Assembly (NCBI RefSeq): GCF_035593985.1
Contig: NZ_CP141587.1
Coordinates: forward strand, 2,399,132-2,463,131
DNA from: Sphingomonas sp. LY29
Lineage (GTDB): Bacteria > Pseudomonadota > Alphaproteobacteria > Sphingomonadales > Sphingomonadaceae
DNA length: 64,000 nt
Direction of reading: 5' to 3'
This document shows, one piece after another, positions 1 through 10,387 of this stretch. Each line of letters starts with the position of its first letter. Position 1 is the first letter of the stretch. The notes beneath the pieces are model-generated. The model had not been told where the DNA came from and ran no database searches. It was given only the letters and a program-made list of their open reading frames with translations. The translations under genes and the position numbers were made by a program.

Positions 1-85
1 CGTTCATGGTATTTTCGGCTGCTTCGTTGCTGCTGCAAGCAGAAACCGCCAGGGCCGCACCGGCGACCAGGATAAGAGCACGCAT
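1..85 (-). CDS. Small lipoprotein, N-terminal part only
   Basis: Only the first 28 codons lie inside the window; the rest runs off the left edge. The product starts MRALILVAGAALAVSAC, a short basic N-terminus, a hydrophobic stretch and a lipobox ending at Cys17, then an Asn/Glu/Ala-rich stretch. It is therefore probably an outer- or inner-membrane lipoprotein processed by signal peptidase II. A good ribosome binding site (AAGGGAG, 6 bases before the ATG) supports this start. It lies on the same strand as lipB, whose stop is about 85 bases upstream. No function can be assigned from this fragment. Confidence 0.7.
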   Translation of the reverse strand, partial: MRALILVAGAALAVSACSSNEAAENTMN

Positions 86-170
86 TCAAAACTCCCTTGA
101 TTATGAGACTTGCCGTAGAGTTTCCCCACGTCGCAAATCGAGCGCACAATAGTCGGCATGGCCTTGCGCC

Positions 171-833
171 TCAAGCCACTATCGTCGAGCCCTCCAAATC
201 ATTGAGAAAGCGCGGAAAATGGGCCTTTAGCGCGGTATCGAGCGATGCGAGGTCCGCGTCCAGGCCCACGTGCTGAAGGCTAGTGACACCATATTCCGCA
301 ATTCCGCACGGAACGATTCCGCCGAAATGCGAAAGGTCCGGACTGACGTTGATCGAGAAGCCGTGCATCGTCACCCAGCGCTTCACGCGAACTCCGATTG
401 CGCCGATCTTCGCTTCGTTCGGCCCGCTCCCCGTCCAAATGCCGATGCGACCCGGCTCACGCCGCGCAGTCACGCCCAGATCGGATAGTGAGGCGATCAT
501 CCAGCCTTCGAGCGCGTGAACGAATCGCCTGATGTCACGCCCACGCTTGTCGAGGTCGAGGACGAGGTATCCCACCCTCTGGCCTGGCCCGTGATAGGTA
601 TAGCGACCACCGCGCCCGGCCTCGAACACGGGAAAATCGCGAGGATTGAACAACTCGGCCGAATCGGCGCTGGTGCCGGCGGTGAAAAGTGGGGGATGCT
701 CCAGCAGCCACACGAGCTCGCTTGCTCCGCCGCTGCGAACGGCGGCGGCGCGCGCCTCCATCTCGGCGAGCGCCTGTTCGTAAGGCACCAATTCCTCGCT
801 GACGCGCCATTCGATGTGTTCGGTCTCGCTCAT
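171..833 (-). CDS. lipB: Octanoyl-[ACP]:protein N-octanoyltransferase
   Basis: LipB transfers octanoate from acyl carrier protein to lipoyl domains, the first step of lipoate biosynthesis. The 220-residue product has the family motifs [12 protein letters not shown] (about residues 74-85), AKIGAIG with Lys142, and PCGI with the catalytic Cys176. The frame is open further upstream to 986, but the family N-terminus and length fit the ATG at 833; the upstream part would overlap the divergent membrane protein gene. The 96 bases up to that neighbour form a divergent promoter region. The GcvH lipoyl protein encoded near 35.6 kb is a likely acceptor of the product. Confidence 0.95.
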   Translation of the reverse strand: MSETEHIEWRVSEELVPYEQALAEMEARAAAVRSGGASELVWLLEHPPLFTAGTSADSAELFNPRDFPVFEAGRGGRYTYHGPGQRVGYLVLDLDKRGRDIRRFVHALEGWMIASLSDLGVTARREPGRIGIWTGSGPNEAKIGAIGVRVKRWVTMHGFSINVSPDLSHFGGIVPCGIAEYGVTSLQHVGLDADLASLDTALKAHFPRFLNDLEGSTIVA

Positions 834-929
834 CGACGAACGACATGGCGCTCCGCATTCCGACCGGCAAGAGCGATTGCCTTGCGTGGCCTTGGCCCAC
901 ATAGATGCGGTGAAATCTTGGGAGGTATT

Positions 930-1736
930 GTGAGCAAATTGTCGATCGGGCGGGCGTGGGAAGAAACGGCGTCGTTCCTGAAGCACGAAACGCGGCTGGT
1001 CCTGCCGATCGCGCTTGCGACGTTCGCGATTCCTTCGGCGCTGGCTACCTGGGCCAATCCCGGCGGAGAGCGTGCCAGCCAGAGCGGCATCGGAACCGTC
1101 CTGACGTTCTTGGTGCTGGTTGCGGCGCTGATCGGGCAGATGGCGATCGCCGGGCTGGCCTCGGGGCGGCGAGAGAGCGTGGGCGAGATTCTGCGGCTGA
1201 GCTTCCGGCGGGTTTGGGGCCTGTTCGCTTCCTACCTCATTCTCTTCGCGCCGATCGTGCTGGTGGCCATGCTGATCCTGGGAACGCTGCTCTCCTCGAG
1301 AGGGCTGACCGATCCGGCCTCGGTGACCCCCGAAGCCTTGGCCGAAATTCCTGCCGTTGGCGCGATCCTGCTGGCGATCCTGCTGATCTTCGTCGTTATC
1401 GCCATTCGGATGTTCCCGGGCGCAGCGATCGCCATCAACGAGACGTCCCGGCCGATGACGCTGATTCGCCGCAACTGGCAGATCACGAAGGGCAATTCCT
1501 TACGCCTGCTCGGGGTCGTGGTCGGGATCTTTCTTGCCGCGCTCGTTCTCGGTCTCGCCGCCACAGCAGTCATTGGATCGGTCCTGACGCTGGTCAGCGG
1601 CGCGCCGGAGCCGTTTAGCCTGTCGGCATTGTTGCTCGGTCTTGCCAGCGGCGCGGTCAGCGCTGCGGTTACCGCGACCGCCGCCGCACTGGTGGGGCGG
1701 ATCTACGTCCAACTGGCGGATCGACCCGCCGCCTGA
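930..1736 (+). CDS. Uncharacterised multi-pass membrane protein
   Basis: The product has 268 residues with about six hydrophobic segments, clear from residue 30 to the C-terminus. It recalls the membrane domain seen in glycerophosphoryl diester phosphodiesterases and related polytopic proteins, but no catalytic motif is visible, so I leave it unnamed. The start is the GTG at 930, chosen because GGGAGG stands four bases before it and because an upstream extension would run into the lipB promoter and coding region. It is divergent from lipB and convergent with hemF, with four bases between the stops. It is probably an inner-membrane protein transcribed alone. Confidence 0.75.
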   Translation: MSKLSIGRAWEETASFLKHETRLVLPIALATFAIPSALATWANPGGERASQSGIGTVLTFLVLVAALIGQMAIAGLASGRRESVGEILRLSFRRVWGLFASYLILFAPIVLVAMLILGTLLSSRGLTDPASVTPEALAEIPAVGAILLAILLIFVVIAIRMFPGAAIAINETSRPMTLIRRNWQITKGNSLRLLGVVVGIFLAALVLGLAATAVIGSVLTLVSGAPEPFSLSALLLGLASGAVSAAVTATAAALVGRIYVQLADRPAA

Positions 1737-1740
1737 TTTC

Positions 1741-2583
1741 TCAGGACCATTTGGCGAGCGGGGGCAGGCTCATCAGAATGGCGTCGATGTTGCCGCCCGT
1801 TTTGAGGCCGAACAACGTCCCGCGATCATAAAGCAGGTTGAATTCGACATAACGCCCGCGAAACTCGAGCAGACGATCCATATCCGCGTCGGTGTAGGGC
1901 ATGTTCATCCGCTTGCGGACGAGCGCCGGGAAGATATCCAGGAATGCCTCGCCGACATCACGCGTGAAGGCGAAATGCTCGTCGAAATGGCCCTCGAGGC
2001 GGTCGAAGAAAATTCCCCCGACACCGCGGGCGACCTTCCGATGGGGCAACCAGAAATATTCCTCCGCCCACTTCGAGAAGCGCGGATAGAAGGTCGGATC
2101 GTGCGCGGCGCAGGCGGCGCGAAGGCGCGCGTGGAAGGCTTCCGTGTCGTCTGCGTAGGGGATGGCAGGATTGAGGTCGGCCCCCCCGCCGAACCAGCGG
2201 CGCGTCGTCGTCAGGAAGCGGCAGTTCATGTGGACTGCGGGAACGTTGGGATTGGCCATGTGCGCGACCAGGCTGATCCCGGTGGCGAAGAAGCTCGGGT
2301 CGTCTTCGGTTCCGGGTATCGACGCAGCAAATTCCGGACTGAATGCGCCGCCGACGGTCGACACGTTGACCCCGACCTTTTCGAACACCTTGCCGGTCAT
2401 CTGGCCCCGAACCCCGCCGCCGCCGGGCGAGCCGTCGTCGTTCAGGCGATCCCACGGAATGAATTGGAACGAGGCGTCGCTGCCGGCTTCACGCTCGATG
2501 GCTTCGAAGGCGTCGCAGATGCGTGTGCGAAGGGCCTCGAACCAATCGCGCGCTTCCTGCTGCTGGTTGTCGAGCGGTTTCAT
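1741..2583 (-). CDS. hemF: Oxygen-dependent coproporphyrinogen III oxidase
   Basis: HemF performs the oxygen-dependent decarboxylation of coproporphyrinogen III to protoporphyrinogen IX in haem synthesis. The 280-residue protein shows family signatures throughout, including GGGGVRGQMTGKVFEKVGVN near residues 54-73, VHMNCRFL, RWFGGGADLNP and a C-terminal FNLLYDRGTLFGLKTGG. Length is close to the usual cytosolic enzyme. Its start overlaps the trmL stop in an ATGA arrangement, so the two are likely co-transcribed and translationally coupled. hemA, the first enzyme of the pathway, is also in this window near 52 kb. Confidence 0.96.
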   Translation of the reverse strand: MKPLDNQQQEARDWFEALRTRICDAFEAIEREAGSDASFQFIPWDRLNDDGSPGGGGVRGQMTGKVFEKVGVNVSTVGGAFSPEFAASIPGTEDDPSFFATGISLVAHMANPNVPAVHMNCRFLTTTRRWFGGGADLNPAIPYADDTEAFHARLRAACAAHDPTFYPRFSKWAEEYFWLPHRKVARGVGGIFFDRLEGHFDEHFAFTRDVGEAFLDIFPALVRKRMNMPYTDADMDRLLEFRGRYVEFNLLYDRGTLFGLKTGGNIDAILMSLPPLAKWS

Positions 2584-3029
2584 CGGGGCAGTCCTCCGGT
2601 CTGACGAAGCGCCTCGCCCAAGGCGAGCGCCGCGGACGTGGCAAGGTTGAGCGATCGAACCTCGGCGCGGATCGGAATTCGTACGCGGCCATCGCAGATG
2701 TCGGACACTGAAGAAGGGACGCCTGCGCTTTCCTGACCGAAGAGCAGCACATCATCGTCTCGAAAGCCGAAGTCGTAGACCGACTCCGACGCTTTGGTCG
2801 TCAGCAGGATGAGGCGTCCTTTCGGGCTTGCCCGGAACGTCTCGAAGTCTGGATGCCGCACGACTTCGACATGATCGATATAGTCCATCGCCGTGCGCCG
2901 GACGCGCTTGTCGTCCCATGCGAATCCCAACGGTTCGATCAGGTCGACGCCGATGCCCATGCACGCACCAAGCCGCATGACCGCGCCGACATTGCCGGCG
3001 ATTTCGGGTCGATAGAGGGCGATCCGCAT
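2580..3029 (-). CDS. trmL: tRNA (cytidine/uridine-34-2'-O)-methyltransferase
   Basis: A short SPOUT-class methyltransferase of the TrmL type, which methylates the wobble base of certain leucine tRNAs. SPOUT knot motifs are present: EIAGNVGAVMRLG near the N-terminus, LLFGQESAGVP, and IPIRAEVRSLNLATSAA at the C-terminus. I start at the ATG at 3029, giving MRIALYRPEIAGN as in the family. A TTG seven codons upstream (3050) is possible, but neither has a clear ribosome binding site. It is the first gene of a two-gene unit with hemF and is divergent from petA. Confidence 0.93.
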   Translation of the reverse strand: MRIALYRPEIAGNVGAVMRLGACMGIGVDLIEPLGFAWDDKRVRRTAMDYIDHVEVVRHPDFETFRASPKGRLILLTTKASESVYDFGFRDDDVLLFGQESAGVPSSVSDICDGRVRIPIRAEVRSLNLATSAALALGEALRQTGGLPR

Positions 3030-3201
3030 GGCCGGGGCGATAGTCGCCAAACGGTCTGCCGCACAAGTCGGGCAATTTGACCATTTGCATCGGCGGGGGG
3101 AGGCGCTATCAGGCCCGCCAATCGCCTCGGCTTCGGTCGGGTGCGATGTCGTATCCGGTGCCTGACGGCACTGCCGCGAATTTTACGTCTTAAGGGTGAG
3201 C

Positions 3202-3777
3202 ATGGCCACGCTGGAACAAACCAACGCTGTGGGCGAAACGGAAGCCAAGGGTCCCGACGGCGTTCGCCGCCGCGATTTCATCAACATCGCAGCGGTCAGC
3301 TTCGCTGGCGTGGGGGCCGCCGCGGTCGCCATTCCGCTGGTTCGTCAGATGAACCCATCGGCCGACGTTCTCGCGCTCGCGTCGACCGAAGTCGACATTT
3401 CGAAGATCGCGCCGGGGCAGGCGATCAAGACCAGCTGGCGCAAGCAGCCGGTGTTCGTGCGCAACCTCACCCCGCAGGAAATTGCCGCGGCCAACGCCGT
3501 CTCGACCGCCGAGCTTCGCGATCCGCAGAGCCTTGCCGAGCGGACCAAGCCGGGCAAGTCGAACTGGCTGATCACGCTGGGCGTCTGCACCCACCTTGGC
3601 TGCGTTCCGCTCGGTGTCGGCGAAGGCGAAAATCGCGGTGAGTATGGCGGTTATTTCTGCCCGTGCCACGGGTCGCACTACGATACGGCCGCGCGCATCC
3701 GCAAAGGCCCGGCGCCGACCAACTTGGTCGTGCCCGAATATGAATTTTCGTCCGACACCGTCGTGACCATCGGCTAA
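3202..3777 (+). CDS. petA: Ubiquinol-cytochrome c reductase Rieske iron-sulfur subunit
   Basis: Rieske 2Fe-2S subunit of the cytochrome bc1 complex, passing electrons from ubiquinol to cytochrome c1. The 191-residue product has the two cluster-binding boxes CTHLGC (residues 129-134) and CPCHGS (153-158). The N-terminus carries an RRRDFI twin-arginine-like motif (about residues 22-27) followed by one hydrophobic segment, the usual membrane anchor and Tat export signal. AAGGG five bases before the ATG at 3202 supports this start over the in-frame GTG at 3196. First gene of petABC; 14 bases separate it from petB. Confidence 0.97.
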   Translation: MATLEQTNAVGETEAKGPDGVRRRDFINIAAVSFAGVGAAAVAIPLVRQMNPSADVLALASTEVDISKIAPGQAIKTSWRKQPVFVRNLTPQEIAAANAVSTAELRDPQSLAERTKPGKSNWLITLGVCTHLGCVPLGVGEGENRGEYGGYFCPCHGSHYDTAARIRKGPAPTNLVVPEYEFSSDTVVTIG

Positions 3778-3791
3778 GGGGAAACGGACCG

Positions 3792-5120
3792 ATGAGCTTT
3801 TCCTGGGCCAAGCCCTACGAACCCAAGTCCGATCTGGCACGCTGGTTCGACGATCGTCTTCCGCTCCCGCGGCTCGTTTATGGTGCGGTCGGCGGCGGAT
3901 ACCCCGTTCCGCGCAACCTGAACTATGCGTGGAATTTCGGCGTCCTGTCGGGCATCTTTCTGACCATCCAGATCGTCACCGGTATCATCCTGGCGATGCA
4001 TTATTATGCCTCGGTCGACGGAGCGTTCAATTCGGTCGAGCACATCATGCGCGACGTGAATGCGGGCTGGATGCTGCGCTACGCGCACGCCAACGGCGCC
4101 AGCTTCTTCTTCATCGTCGTTTACATCCACATCTTCCGCGGCCTCTTCTACGGGTCGTACAAGGCGCCTCGCGAGCTGATCTGGATGCTCGGCCTTGTCA
4201 TCTACCTGTTGATGATGGCCACAGCGTTCATGGGCTACGTCCTGCCGTGGGGGCAGATGAGCTATTGGGGTGCGCAGGTCATCACCGGCTTCTTCTCGGC
4301 CTTCCCGGTCGTCGGTGAGCCGCTGCGTGTCTGGCTGCTGGGCGGCTTCGCCCCGGATCAGGCTGCGCTGACCCGCTTCTTCTCCCTCCACTATCTGATG
4401 CCGTTCGTGATTGCCGGCGTCGTCATTCTTCACATCTGGTCGCTGCATATTCCGGGTTCGTCGAACCCGACCGGCGTCGACGTAAAGACCGAAAAGGACA
4501 CGCTGCCCTTCCACCCGTTCTACACGGCGAAGGACGGTTGGTTCGCGGGTGCTTTCCTGACGCTGTACTGCGCGGTGCTGTTCTTCGCTCCGAACGCGCT
4601 CGGCCACCCGGACAACTACATTCCGGCCAATCCGCTCGCGACCCCGGCGCATATCGTCCCCGAATGGTATTTCTGGCCGTTCTACGCGATCCTGCGCGCC
4701 TTCACGGTCGATCTGGGCATTCCGTTCACCGACATCGTGATCGCACCGGCCAAGCTGCTGGGCGTGCTGGCGATGTTCGCGTCGATCCTGCTCCTCTTCT
4801 TCCTGCCGTGGCTCGATCGCAGCCCGGTCCGGTCGGGACATTATCGTCCGGTGTTCAAGCGCTTCTACTGGATCCTAGTCGCCGACGTGCTGATCCTCGG
4901 TTTCTGCGGCGTCATGCCGGCCGAGCAGCCGTACGTCGCTATCAGCCAGATCGCGGCCGCCTATTACTTCGCGCACTTCCTGATCATCCTGCCGCTCATC
5001 TCGAAGTTCGAGCGGCCGCTGCCACTGCCTTCGTCGATCACGGCGTCGGCGTTGCACGGCGAGCAGGAAGAAAGCGCACCTTACGGGCTCGACAAGACCG
5101 CGCCCGCGACGGCGAATTAA
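3792..5120 (+). CDS. petB: Cytochrome b subunit of the bc1 complex
   Basis: The 442-residue cytochrome b carries both b haems and the two quinone sites in the inner membrane. The four axial histidines are visible as two pairs spaced by 14: His99/His113 and His200/His214. The Qo-site motif PEWY is at residues 290-293. At least eight hydrophobic helices are apparent, and the C-terminal tail after the last helix is hydrophilic. It lies between petA and petC with gaps of 14 and 15 bases, as in the standard alphaproteobacterial petABC operon. Confidence 0.97.
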   Translation: MSFSWAKPYEPKSDLARWFDDRLPLPRLVYGAVGGGYPVPRNLNYAWNFGVLSGIFLTIQIVTGIILAMHYYASVDGAFNSVEHIMRDVNAGWMLRYAHANGASFFFIVVYIHIFRGLFYGSYKAPRELIWMLGLVIYLLMMATAFMGYVLPWGQMSYWGAQVITGFFSAFPVVGEPLRVWLLGGFAPDQAALTRFFSLHYLMPFVIAGVVILHIWSLHIPGSSNPTGVDVKTEKDTLPFHPFYTAKDGWFAGAFLTLYCAVLFFAPNALGHPDNYIPANPLATPAHIVPEWYFWPFYAILRAFTVDLGIPFTDIVIAPAKLLGVLAMFASILLLFFLPWLDRSPVRSGHYRPVFKRFYWILVADVLILGFCGVMPAEQPYVAISQIAAAYYFAHFLIILPLISKFERPLPLPSSITASALHGEQEESAPYGLDKTAPATAN

Positions 5121-5135
5121 GGGGACATCGGGACC

Positions 5136-6074
5136 ATGGTCCGCATCATTGCATTCATCGTCGGGCTCGGCTTCGTCGGCATCCTGCTGCTCAGCCTCGT
5201 CGTCAACGCGGTCGGCTATTTCCAGGAACCGCCGGCGGAGTCGGCGGAGCACAAGTTCCATCTGGCGGCCAAGGACCTGGATCTTCCGTCGAACGGCCCG
5301 CTCGGCAAGTTCGACGAGCAGCAGCTGCAGCGCGGCTTCCAGGTGTACAAGGAAGTGTGTGCGGGCTGCCACGGGCTGAGCCTCGTGTCGTTCCGCGATC
5401 TTGCGCAGCTTGGCTATTCCGAAGCCGAGGTGAAGGCGATCGCGGCGCAGTGGCCGACTGAAGTTCCGACGGTCAATCCGGAGACGGGTGAGACGGCGAC
5501 GCGCAAGGCGACCCCGCCCGACCGTTTCCCGAGCCCTTATGCCAACGAGACCGCTGCTCGTGCGGCGAACAACAATGCTCTTCCGCCCGATCTCTCGCTG
5601 ATCGCCAAGGCGCGTGAGGGCGGGGCTGCCTATGTCTATTCGTTGCTGACCGGCTATGCCGACGCGACGAAGTATCGCAACAAGGAAGGCGAAGCGGTTC
5701 CGGCTGCCAACCGTCCGGGCCAGGGCCTGCACTTCAATCCCTATTTCGCCAACCTGAACCTGGCGATGCCTGCACCGATCACCAGCGACGGTCAGGTGAC
5801 CTACGCGCCCGGCAATCCGGAGCCCACGGTCGACCAGATGTCGAAGGACGTGTCGGCATTCCTCGTATGGACGGCCGAGCCCAGCCTGGCTCGTCGCCAC
5901 GGCTACGGGTTTGCCGTCCTGATCTTCCTGATCGTTGCTACGGTGCTTGGCTATTTCAGCTACCGCAACATCTGGGCGGAGGCGAAGCGCAAGGTCGCGC
6001 CGGTCGGTCCGTTGGACCCCGAGCATATGGCGCATCGCGAGCATGCCAAGGACGAGGCCGGGATCGCCGGCTGA
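5136..6074 (+). CDS. petC: Cytochrome c1 of the bc1 complex
   Basis: Cytochrome c1, the c-type haem subunit that receives electrons from the Rieske protein and donates to soluble or membrane cytochrome c. The 312-residue product has an N-terminal hydrophobic export segment (residues 3-27), the haem attachment site CAGCH at 75-79, a later NLAMPAPI stretch carrying the probable Met ligand, and a C-terminal membrane anchor (about residues 258-275) followed by a charged tail. Last gene of petABC; a strong intrinsic terminator begins about 25 bases after the stop. Confidence 0.97.
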   Translation: MVRIIAFIVGLGFVGILLLSLVVNAVGYFQEPPAESAEHKFHLAAKDLDLPSNGPLGKFDEQQLQRGFQVYKEVCAGCHGLSLVSFRDLAQLGYSEAEVKAIAAQWPTEVPTVNPETGETATRKATPPDRFPSPYANETAARAANNNALPPDLSLIAKAREGGAAYVYSLLTGYADATKYRNKEGEAVPAANRPGQGLHFNPYFANLNLAMPAPITSDGQVTYAPGNPEPTVDQMSKDVSAFLVWTAEPSLARRHGYGFAVLIFLIVATVLGYFSYRNIWAEAKRKVAPVGPLDPEHMAHREHAKDEAGIAG

Positions 6075-6099
6075 CCCTAGCAAACACCTTTGAGGAGAG

Positions 6100-6134
6100 C
6101 GGCGTCGGGCTTGTGTCCGGCGCCGTTTTCTTTT
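6100..6134 (+). terminator. Intrinsic terminator of petABC
   Basis: A 10-bp stem (6100-6109 with 6116-6125, two G-T pairs) with a six-base loop is followed by TTTTCTTTT. It is placed where the bc1 operon would be expected to end, before the separately expressed lipoprotein gene. Confidence 0.85.
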
Positions 6135-6250
6135 GGCCTGAGACCTGGGAGCGCCGCCGCCTGATCTCTTCCACTCTCAGCGGTTCACTTGACGTTCAAT
6201 TGCCGACGCCCATCTCCTTGTCACAACAAGATATTTTGCGGAGAGTCGCG

Positions 6251-6859
6251 ATGTTTGCATTCCGAATTCGTAACGCCGTGCTGGTCGGCGTCGCAGCGCT
6301 TGGTCTAGGCGCCTGCGTTGGTCCCTATGGCGGCGTCGGCCTGGGTGTCGGCACTGGCTATGGCTACGGCGACCCCTATTACGGCGCGGGCTACGGTGGC
6401 GGCTATGGCAGCTACGGTTATCCGGCCGGCGGTTATGGCGGCTACGGCTACGGTTACCCGCAAGGTGGCTACGGCAGCTATGGCTACGGCTACCCGTCAG
6501 GCGGCTGGTACAACGACTATTATTATCCGGGCACCGGCTACTACGTCTACAATCGCAGCGGACAGCGTACTCGCTGGAGCGGCGACCAGCAGCGTTATTG
6601 GGAGCAGCGTATCCGTGAGCGCCGCGAGGATCGTCGCGAAGTCCGTGGCAATCGCCAGGATTACCGCCGCGACGTCGGCGCTGCACGCCAGGAATATCGT
6701 CAGGACCGGCAACAGATCCGTCAGCAGGTCCAGGCCGGCACGATCGACCGGTCGACGGCCCGCCAGCAGCGCCAGACCGAGCGCCGTGAGCTGAACCAGA
6801 CCCGGCGCCAGGAGCGTCGCGAACTTCGCCGCGAGAACCGTCAGGACCGCCGCGACTAA
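6251..6859 (+). CDS. Gly/Tyr-rich lipoprotein with Arg/Gln-rich C-terminal half
   Basis: A 202-residue predicted lipoprotein: the signal peptide ends in LGAC with lipidated Cys22. Residues about 24-90 are a low-complexity Gly/Tyr region built on repeats such as GGYGSYGYGYP. Residues about 105-202 are very rich in Arg, Gln, Glu and Asp, with heptad-like spacing that could form a charged coiled coil. Similar small Gly/Tyr plus RQ-rich proteins are common in sphingomonads, but I know no established function. GGAGAG five bases before the ATG supports the start. It is convergent with the MaoC-like gene, three bases apart. Confidence 0.8.
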   Translation: MFAFRIRNAVLVGVAALGLGACVGPYGGVGLGVGTGYGYGDPYYGAGYGGGYGSYGYPAGGYGGYGYGYPQGGYGSYGYGYPSGGWYNDYYYPGTGYYVYNRSGQRTRWSGDQQRYWEQRIRERREDRREVRGNRQDYRRDVGAARQEYRQDRQQIRQQVQAGTIDRSTARQQRQTERRELNQTRRQERRELRRENRQDRRD

Positions 6860-6862
6860 CCG

Positions 6863-7333
6863 TCAGGCGGCCGGCGTGGCCTTCGGGTCTGTCGGCCGCC
6901 GCCGCATCAGCACGATTGATGTGTAGGTCATCACTGGGACATCGTCCTGGTTGGTGACCCGCGTTTCGGTGCGAACGCTGCCAATCTCCGGCTTCGACCG
7001 CGAGGGCGTCTTGTCGACGATCTTGCCATGCACCGTTAGGCGATCGCCGGGATAGACCGGCTTCAGCCAGCGCAATTCATCGACCCCGGGGGAGCCAAGA
7101 CCGGCCTGCTCATCCTCGGAGATGTGATTGACGATCACTCGCATGGTCATCGCGGCCGTGTGCCAACCCGACGCAGCGATCTTCTTGAAGTGCGTCTTGG
7201 CCGCTTCCTCGTCGCTCAGGTGGAACGGCTGCGGGTCGTAGGCGCGGGCGAACTCCAGCACCTCTTCGCGAGTGACGTCGTAGTGGCCGAACAGGGCTTC
7301 GCTACCGACGACCATGTCTTCGAAATATTTCAT
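6863..7333 (-). CDS. MaoC/hot-dog family dehydratase-like protein
   Basis: A 156-residue single hot-dog-fold protein of the MaoC family, members of which hydrate or dehydrate enoyl-CoA thioesters. The family pattern is visible: YFEDMVVGSEALFGHYDVT at the N-terminus, FARAYDPQPFHLSDEEA containing the catalytic Asp and His of the hydratase motif, then ASGWHTAAMTMR. An in-frame ATG ten codons upstream (7363) is possible; I chose 7333 because MKYFEDM matches the family start. It lies 56 bases downstream of ychF on the same strand. The substrate cannot be inferred from context. Confidence 0.88.
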   Translation of the reverse strand: MKYFEDMVVGSEALFGHYDVTREEVLEFARAYDPQPFHLSDEEAAKTHFKKIAASGWHTAAMTMRVIVNHISEDEQAGLGSPGVDELRWLKPVYPGDRLTVHGKIVDKTPSRSKPEIGSVRTETRVTNQDDVPVMTYTSIVLMRRRPTDPKATPAA

Positions 7334-7389
7334 GGGCCGATCATCGCAGCGGCGACCGGCCATGAAAAGTCTTATTTTGCTACCGATCG

Positions 7390-8490
7390 TCAGACGTTGA
7401 ATTTGAAGTGCAGGACATCTCCGTCTTTCACGACATATTCCTTGCCTTCCTGCCGCAGTTTGCCTGCGTCACGCGCACCAGATTCGCCATTCAGCGCGAT
7501 ATAATCGTCATAGGCGATCGTCTCGGCACGGATGAAGCCGCGCTCAAAATCGCTGTGAATCTCGCCCGCCGCCTGCGGAGCCTTTGAGCCGACTTCGACC
7601 GTCCACGCGCGCGCTTCCTTGGGGCCGACAGTGAAAAAGGTGATGAGGTGCAGCAGGTCGTAGCCGGCGCGAATGACGCGGGCGAGGCCGGTTTCCTCAA
7701 GGCCCATCTCGCCGAGGAACATCAGTCGCTCCTCCATCTCCATTCCGACAAGCTCGCTCTCGATGGCGGCCGACACGACGACGGCATTCGCGCCCTCCGC
7801 TTTGGCCTTTTCGAAGACGCGCGCGGAGTAGGCATTGCCCGCCGCCGCTTCGTCCTCATTGACGTTGCACACGTAAAGCACGGGCTTGGCAGTGATCAGC
7901 TGCGCCTGCGAGAAGAGGCGAGCCTCTTCCTCGTCGCGCGGTTGCGTCAGGCGGGCCGGCTTGCCTTCGCGGAGCAGCTCGAGCGCCTGACCGAGGACGG
8001 CGGCCGCGACCTTCGACTCCTTGTCGCCCTGTTGCCCGCGCTTGATGAGGTTCGGCACGCGCTTCTCGAGGCTTTCGAGGTCGGACAACAGCAGTTCGGT
8101 CTCGACCACCTCGGCATCGGCGATAGGGTCGACGTGATTGTCGACATGCTGGATGTCGTCATTTTCGAAGCAGCGCAGGACGTGCACGATCGCATCGACT
8201 TCGCGAATGTTGCCAAGGAACTGGTTGCCAAGGCCCTCGCCCTTCGACGCGCCCTTCACCAGGCCGGCGATATCGACGAAGGCAAGCTGGGTCGGAATGA
8301 TTTTCGCCGATCCGGCAATCGCGGCCAGCTTGTCCAGGCGAGGGTCGGGCACCGACACCTGACCGACGTTGGGCTCGATCGTACAGAATGGATAATTGGC
8401 GGCCTGCGCCGCCTGCGTCTCGGTCAGCGCGTTGAATAGGGTCGATTTGCCGACGTTGGGCAGGCCGACGATGCCGCATTGAAAGCCCAT
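7390..8490 (-). CDS. ychF: Redox-regulated ribosome-binding ATPase YchF (Obg-like)
   Basis: A 366-residue TRAFAC-class P-loop NTPase that binds ribosomes and prefers ATP. The P-loop [14 protein letters not shown] begins at residue 9. An NVNE motif takes the place of the GTPase NKxD, as is usual for YchF. The C-terminal TGS domain covers roughly the last 85 residues. The frame extends upstream to 8757, but [11 protein letters not shown] at 8490 is the family N-terminus. In many proteobacteria ychF follows pth and rplY; here those genes lie 2.5 kb away, separated by the GGDEF gene. Confidence 0.96.
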   Translation of the reverse strand: MGFQCGIVGLPNVGKSTLFNALTETQAAQAANYPFCTIEPNVGQVSVPDPRLDKLAAIAGSAKIIPTQLAFVDIAGLVKGASKGEGLGNQFLGNIREVDAIVHVLRCFENDDIQHVDNHVDPIADAEVVETELLLSDLESLEKRVPNLIKRGQQGDKESKVAAAVLGQALELLREGKPARLTQPRDEEEARLFSQAQLITAKPVLYVCNVNEDEAAAGNAYSARVFEKAKAEGANAVVVSAAIESELVGMEMEERLMFLGEMGLEETGLARVIRAGYDLLHLITFFTVGPKEARAWTVEVGSKAPQAAGEIHSDFERGFIRAETIAYDDYIALNGESGARDAGKLRQEGKEYVVKDGDVLHFKFNV

Positions 8491-8609
8491 GAAATGGATG
8501 TCCGTAAGTTGGGAGATGATCTGTTGCGCGCGATAGAGGGTGAGGCGCGGGATGGGAAGCCGGGCGTCGCTCCGTCCAAAGCCGATCGAATGGTAAGGCA
8601 ACGCTAACC

Positions 8610-10384
8610 GTGTCGAGTCATAGCGAAACCGTGTTCCTTCCGCGTTCCTTCCGCGCGCCGCTTTCGATCGGCTTCGCCTATTTTCTTGCAGCGTCTGCAA
8701 CGGTCGCCCTGACGCGCTTCGACGGGGGCGTCGCCTTCCTGTGGCTGGCAAGCTCACTGCTGATCGCGCATCTGGTGATTTCGCCGCGCCGCCATTGGCG
8801 AAGCAGGATCGCGGCCGCCGCGATCGGGAGCTTGCTCGCCACGGGGTTATTCGGGCTGGGGTGGACGCTCGCCATTCCCTTCATGCTGATCAACATGACC
8901 GAGGCCGTGCTTGCCGCGGCGGCGCTTCGGCGCAGTCGCCATCGCACGCATCCGTTGGGATCGCTGGCGTGGCTTGCCCAATTCCTGTTCGCCGTAGCGG
9001 TCGCCGGCCCGATCGTAGCCGCAGCGATGGCTGGCACCGTCATGGCGGCGATGGGCAATGACGGTCTGTCAACGTTTTTCACCTTCTGGACCGGGCATGC
9101 GCTTGGCAACATCACCTTCACCCCCCTGATGCTGCTCGCCTTCCGGGGCGATCTTGCGAAGGCCTTTGCACGGATCAAGGCGCGCGATGCGGTCGAGATC
9201 GCTTCGCTGATCCTCGTCGGGTCGGCGATCACCTTCATGGTCTTCGCGCAGGAGCAGTTGCCGCTGCTCTTCCTCCCGATCCTGCCGATCATGCTGGCCA
9301 CATTCCGACTGGGTCGCGGTGGCGCCGCGGCGGGGATCGTCATTCTCGCTTTGATTGGTGGGGCGCTCACGGCGGCGGGGCAGGGGCCGATCCAGTTGAT
9401 CGTCGCCGACTCGGGTAGCCGAATGCTGTTCTTCCAGGCCTATGTCGCGGCGACCGTCCTGACCGTCCTACCGGTCGCGGCCGACCTCAGCCGTCGTGCG
9501 CGCCTTCTCCGCGAAGTGCGGCTGAACGGAGACCGCTTCCGTTTGCTCGCCGATCATTCGACCGACATCCTCATGCACCTCGACCTGGACGGGCGGATCC
9601 TGTTCGTCTCGCCCTCTGTCCGGCAACTTGGCGGTTACGATCCGTCCGCGCTGCTCGGACAGAACAGCAGGGTCCTGATCGCGCCGACGCATCGATCGGC
9701 GGTCGAGCAGGCCCATTTGGCGACGATCGCGGCGGCCGGGGCCACGCACAGCTTCGAATATCTGGCGCTGACGGCGGACGGAGACGAGCGCTGGTTCGAA
9801 ACCCGCGCCCGCGCCATCACGGATGACGACGGGGAGGTCGAGGGCGTGCTCGCCATCGTCCGCGACGTGTCGGCGAGAAAGGCGACCGAGGCCCGGCTGA
9901 GCGAGGCGGCGATGACCGATCCGCTGACCGGCCTCGCCAATCGCCGGGCGTTCAAGGCGATGGTCGAGGAGCGGCGGGCCGAGCGGACGCCGCTCGATGC
10001 GCTGGCCATCATCGACATCGACCATTTCAAGCGCGTCAACGACCGCTACGGTCACGACACCGGCGACGAGGTTCTTCGTGCGCTGTCACGGATCGCCCGG
10101 AGGATGCTTCGCCATGGCGATGTGATCGCGCGCATCGGTGGCGAGGAGTTTGCATTGCTGTTTCCCGATAGCTCGATCGAACAGGCGATGCTCGTCTGCG
10201 ATCGGCTTCGCGCCGAGGTCGCGGGCAATTCGATCCGCGTGGGCGGGACCAAGGTGGAAGTGACGATCAGCGGCGGAGTCGCGATGATCGACGAGCGCGG
10301 CCTGGATCACGCCTACAAGATCGCCGACGCGGCGTCTATCGCGCCAAGGAGGAAGGTCGGGACCGCTTCCTGCTCGCGGCCTGA
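8610..10384 (+). CDS. MASE1-PAS-GGDEF diguanylate cyclase, frameshifted near its 3' end
   Basis: Membrane-bound diguanylate cyclase making cyclic-di-GMP. The N-terminal half (residues about 15-290) is a MASE1-type membrane sensor with about eight helices. A PAS domain follows (about 305-425), then a GGDEF domain with active-site GGEEF and the substrate region DIDHFKRVNDRYGHDTGD. The reading frame breaks after base 10334: inserting one base restores the canonical ending ALYRAKEEGRDRFLLAA and a stop at 10382-10384, three bases before the next gene. Without correction the frame continues to 10619, antisense into that neighbour. The start is a GTG at 8610 with only a weak site upstream. No EAL domain is present. 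The break may be a real mutation or a sequence error. Confidence 0.85.
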
Positions 10385-10387
10385 GAG

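Noticed and set aside
3774..6083. Long open frames on the minus strand opposite petB and petC (up to about 400 codons)
   Set aside because: They are antisense to two unmistakable genes, their translations are Arg/Asp/Glu-rich without family motifs, and such frames are common by chance in GC-rich DNA.
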